Origin: Lachnospiraceae bacterium
GTDB taxonomy: Bacteria > Bacillota > Clostridia > Lachnospirales > Lachnospiraceae
NCBI GenBank assembly: GCA_030524705.1
Contig: JAUNGD010000005.1
Coordinates: 1 to 64,000 of the forward strand
Length of the DNA: 64,000 nt
Direction of reading: 5' to 3'
Under the pieces are notes generated by a model. That model was not told where the DNA came from and did not search any database. It saw nothing but the letters and a program-made list of their open reading frames with translations. Each line of letters starts with the position of its first letter. Within the stretch, counting starts at the first letter, position 1. Both the position numbers and the translations under genes were made by a program. Positions 61,637 through 64,000 of the stretch are shown here, one piece after another.

Positions 61637-62572
61637 ATGGATGTGATCATTAAAAATCTGGGACTTTTGATTAATGCAACACTGATTGCAACGCCTCCTC
61701 TTCTGTTGGCTGCTCTGGGCTCCTGCTTTTCGGAGCGGAGCGGAGTCATAAATATCGGAATCGAGGGAATGATGACCATTGGAGCCTTCACCGGAGCGGT
61801 GATGGGACTGAAGACCGGAAACGGATGGATCGCGTTTTTCTGTGCGGGCCTGGCCGGAGCGCTTTTCGGAGCAATATTGGCGGTGGCCTGTATCTCCTTC
61901 CATGCGGACCAGACCATCGCCGGAACGGCTATCAATTTCCTTGGGCCTGGTCTGGCGGTATTCCTCTGCAAGGCGATGTTCAATAACTCCTCGGATACCC
62001 CGGCGATGGATCCGAGCTGCAAGCTTCCGAAGCTGTTCGAGGGCGTATTTCCGGCGGGCTCCTTCTGGAGCAATGTACTGAATGTTTATTCCGTGGCATA
62101 TCTTGTATTTATCCTGGCGGTGGTCTGCTGGTTTGTATTTTACAAGACAAAATTCGGAGCGCATCTGCGGGCGGTGGGCGAGCATCCAGAGGCGTGTGAG
62201 TCCCTCGGCATCGACGTATACAGGGTTCGCTACACCTGCGTGATCCTGTCAGGCTTTCTTGCGGGCCTCGGCGGAGCCTTTGTGACACTGGCGACCATCA
62301 ACCAGTTCCGCCCCAGCGTTATCGTAGGACAGGGCTTCATCGCCATCGCGGCCGTTATCTTCGGAAAGTTTTCACCGGAGGGTGCGACAAAGGCATGCCT
62401 GCTGTTCGGCTTCTGCAGCGGCGTCAAGACCCTGGCGGGCAGCAGCAATACAATTTCCCCGAATCTGATCTCGATGATCCCGTATATCGTGACGATTCTT
62501 GCCCTGGTGCTGTTTGTCGGAAAGGCACACACCCCGGCGGCAAACGGAAAGCCCTTTGTGAAGTCCAAATAA
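61637..62572 (+). CDS. Nucleoside ABC transporter permease 2
   Basis: A 311-residue BPD_transp_2 permease (NupC/YufQ type). The conserved SERSGVINIGIEGMMTIGAF is near residue 33 and FGAHLRAVGEHPEACESLGI is the coupling loop. It starts on the base after the first permease stop, with GGAGG in the end of that gene, so the two are translated together. Confidence 0.92.
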   Translation: MDVIIKNLGLLINATLIATPPLLLAALGSCFSERSGVINIGIEGMMTIGAFTGAVMGLKTGNGWIAFFCAGLAGALFGAILAVACISFHADQTIAGTAINFLGPGLAVFLCKAMFNNSSDTPAMDPSCKLPKLFEGVFPAGSFWSNVLNVYSVAYLVFILAVVCWFVFYKTKFGAHLRAVGEHPEACESLGIDVYRVRYTCVILSGFLAGLGGAFVTLATINQFRPSVIVGQGFIAIAAVIFGKFSPEGATKACLLFGFCSGVKTLAGSSNTISPNLISMIPYIVTILALVLFVGKAHTPAANGKPFVKSK

Positions 62573-62613
62573 TCTGATTGAAGCATAAAGGAGCTGTCAA
62601 GAAATAACGAAGC

Positions 62614-63243
62614 ATGAAACAGAACAAATTTACAGCGAAAAATATATTTACTGCGCTCATGGGGGTTTTTCTCGTGGGCGTAGGCGTCTCATTCAACAAT
62701 TGCGCCGGACTGGGCAATGACCCCATCGGGATTGTCTATGACGGCATCCGAAACATTACCGGGATGAATGCCCAGCAGCTTGGGACGGCGTCTAACGTGG
62801 TCAATCTTGCGCTGGTGGTGGTACTCTGGTTTGTCGGCAGGCGGTATATCAGCCTCGGAACGCTGATTTATTTTCTGCCCTACGGAGTGTTTGTGGATTT
62901 TGGAGCTTTTCTGTACCGGCACCTGGCGGTCTCGGAAGGACTGGCCTCCAGAATCGGATTCAGTGCGGCGGGATGCCTGCTGCTGTATCTCGGCGTTGCC
63001 TTTTATATCGCGGTGGACATTGGAGTAGACCCGTTTTCCGCCGTGGTGCTGGTGCTGCGGGATGTTTCAAAAAAAGAATACCGCATAGTAAAGGTTATAT
63101 TTGATATTGCAATGATCGTACTGGGGACGGTTCTCGGCGGCAGGCTGGGAGTGGTTACGGTGGCGACAGCCCTCACCGCGGGCCCTGTGATTCAGTATTT
63201 TACGGGGCTTGTCAGAAAATACTGGCTGAAAACAGAGAAATAA
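62614..63243 (+). CDS. YczE/YitT-like membrane protein
   Basis: A 209-residue integral membrane protein with about five helices. FLVGVGVSFNNCAGLGNDPI and YIAVDIGVDPFSAVVLVLRD form two similar halves with a conserved G-x-D-P motif, typical of the YczE/YyaS/YitT group whose function is not established. It lies between the nucleoside permease and phosphorylase genes in the same direction, so a transport-related role is possible. No close ribosome site like AGGAGG is seen; AAGGAG lies farther upstream. Confidence 0.75.
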   Translation: MKQNKFTAKNIFTALMGVFLVGVGVSFNNCAGLGNDPIGIVYDGIRNITGMNAQQLGTASNVVNLALVVVLWFVGRRYISLGTLIYFLPYGVFVDFGAFLYRHLAVSEGLASRIGFSAAGCLLLYLGVAFYIAVDIGVDPFSAVVLVLRDVSKKEYRIVKVIFDIAMIVLGTVLGGRLGVVTVATALTAGPVIQYFTGLVRKYWLKTEK

Positions 63244-63255
63244 AGGAGGAAATAT

Positions 63256-63966
63256 ATGTCTAACACACCAACTCCGCACAATGGTGCGAAAAAGGAAGAT
63301 TTTGCGAAAACCGTATTGATGCCCGGGGATCCGCTGCGGGCAAAATATATTGCGGAAACGTATCTGGAAAATCCAAGACTTGTGACGTCCGTCAGAAATA
63401 TGCTGGGCTATACGGGAACGTACAAGGGAAAAGAGATTTCCGTGATGGGAGGCGGCATGGGTATCCCCTCCATCGGTATCTATTCGTATGAGCTTTTTAA
63501 TTTTTATGATGTAGATAATATTATCCGCATCGGCTCTGCGGGAGCGCTGAGCGACGATTTGAAGGTGATGGATGTGGTGATCGGCATGGGCGCCTGCACG
63601 GATTCAAACTATGCGGCGCAGTTCGGACTGCCGGGAACCTTTGCGCCGACGGCTGATTACGGACTGCTGAGCCGGGCGGTGGAAGTGGCGAAGGAGCAGG
63701 GAACGAGAGTGGTAGTCGGAAACGTGCTGTCCTCTGACTGCTTCTACAACGGCAACCCGAATGCGAACGATTTGTGGAAGAGCATGGGCGTGCTGGCGAT
63801 CGAGATGGAGGCGGCTGCGCTTTATATGAACGCGGCGAAGGCGAAAAAGAACGCACTGTGTATCCTGACAATTTCCGATCATATCTATACAGGCGAGGCG
63901 CTGAGCGCGGAGGACCGTCAGCTCGGATTCCACAAGATGATGGAGATTGCGCTGGAGCTGGCATAA
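63256..63966 (+). CDS. deoD: Purine nucleoside phosphorylase DeoD type
   Basis: A 236-residue hexameric-type PNP. It has the start STPTPHNGAKKEDF-like region, phosphate site VLMPGDPLRAKYIAETYL, RIGSAGALSDDLKVMDVVIG, EMEAAALYMNAA and the catalytic Asp in LTISDHIYTGE. It converts purine (deoxy)nucleosides and phosphate to base and (deoxy)ribose-1-phosphate. AAAGGAGG precedes the ATG. It is one of the two phosphorylases that process imported nucleosides in this operon. Confidence 0.96.
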   Translation: MSNTPTPHNGAKKEDFAKTVLMPGDPLRAKYIAETYLENPRLVTSVRNMLGYTGTYKGKEISVMGGGMGIPSIGIYSYELFNFYDVDNIIRIGSAGALSDDLKVMDVVIGMGACTDSNYAAQFGLPGTFAPTADYGLLSRAVEVAKEQGTRVVVGNVLSSDCFYNGNPNANDLWKSMGVLAIEMEAAALYMNAAKAKKNALCILTISDHIYTGEALSAEDRQLGFHKMMEIALELA

Positions 63967-63983
63967 GAAAGGAGTAATTAATT

Positions 63984-64000
63984 ATGGAAGCAAAAGAAAT
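63984..64000 (+). CDS. Start of a further gene (cut by window end)
   Basis: An ATG at 63984 with AAAGGAG 8-9 bases upstream begins MEAKE and runs off the window. It is 17 bases after deoD, so it probably continues the nucleoside operon. Too short to identify. Confidence 0.5.

Overview
The window looks like chromosome from an anaerobic Clostridia gut bacterium, most likely Lachnospiraceae. Reasons: a Bacillota-type rpsD-rpoA-rplQ end of the ribosomal operon with a long L17 protein, strong AGGAGG ribosome sites, frequent GTG/TTG starts, RbsABC-type sugar importers driven by YesN/YesM regulators, ferredoxin-fused EtfA, soluble Hdr/Flx electron-transfer genes and oxygen-sensitive radical enzymes. 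The genus cannot be named from the sequence alone.

Layout. 0-2.3 kb: rpsD (5' cut by the window edge), rpoA, rplQ. 2.4-3.8 kb: an IS91-type (HUH/Y2) transposase. 3.9-6.6 kb: an AT-rich three-gene operon encoding a DUF3696-type ATPase, a PIN-like nuclease and an RNA ligase; I do not know a named system with this composition and it is the best candidate for an undescribed (defence or RNA damage/repair) system. 6.6-17.8 kb: a carbohydrate locus with response regulator, histidine kinase, a degenerate tandem ABC protein, an RbsA/RbsC/RbsB-type importer, an esterase, a ferredoxin, a D-lyxose isomerase and a LacX-type epimerase. 17.8-27.9 kb: an accessory patchwork with a cyclophilin, 122-bp tandem repeats, AEC, LysE and two MATE transporters, GNAT, LysR, HxlR and AraC proteins, and at least four gene remnants.

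27.9-42 kb: a LacI-controlled catabolic locus. An Fe-S/FMN/FAD enoate-reductase-type enzyme with EtfB and ferredoxin-EtfA is followed by the LacI gene and then, divergently, two Gfo/Idh/MocA oxidoreductases, two TIM-barrel sugar isomerase-like proteins and a second complete sugar ABC importer. ATGTAA/TTACAT palindromes lie in front of both operons. The make-up fits uptake, sugar-ring oxidation and cleavage of a glycoside, with reduction of an unsaturated product.

42-54.2 kb: a cobalamin riboswitch followed by malate dehydrogenase, HdrBCA, FlxD-like and two Fe-S subunits, FlxA-like NAD(P)H module, soluble fumarate reductase FrdB/FrdA-like subunits with no membrane anchor, and two-subunit fumarase. 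Together these make an oxaloacetate-to-succinate branch whose last step is probably fed by a flavin-based electron-bifurcating complex. 54.2-64 kb: a nucleoside locus: uridine phosphorylase, BMP-type binding protein, the uncharacterised glycyl-radical enzyme YjjI with its activase YjjW, a nucleoside ABC transporter, a YczE-like membrane protein and purine nucleoside phosphorylase.
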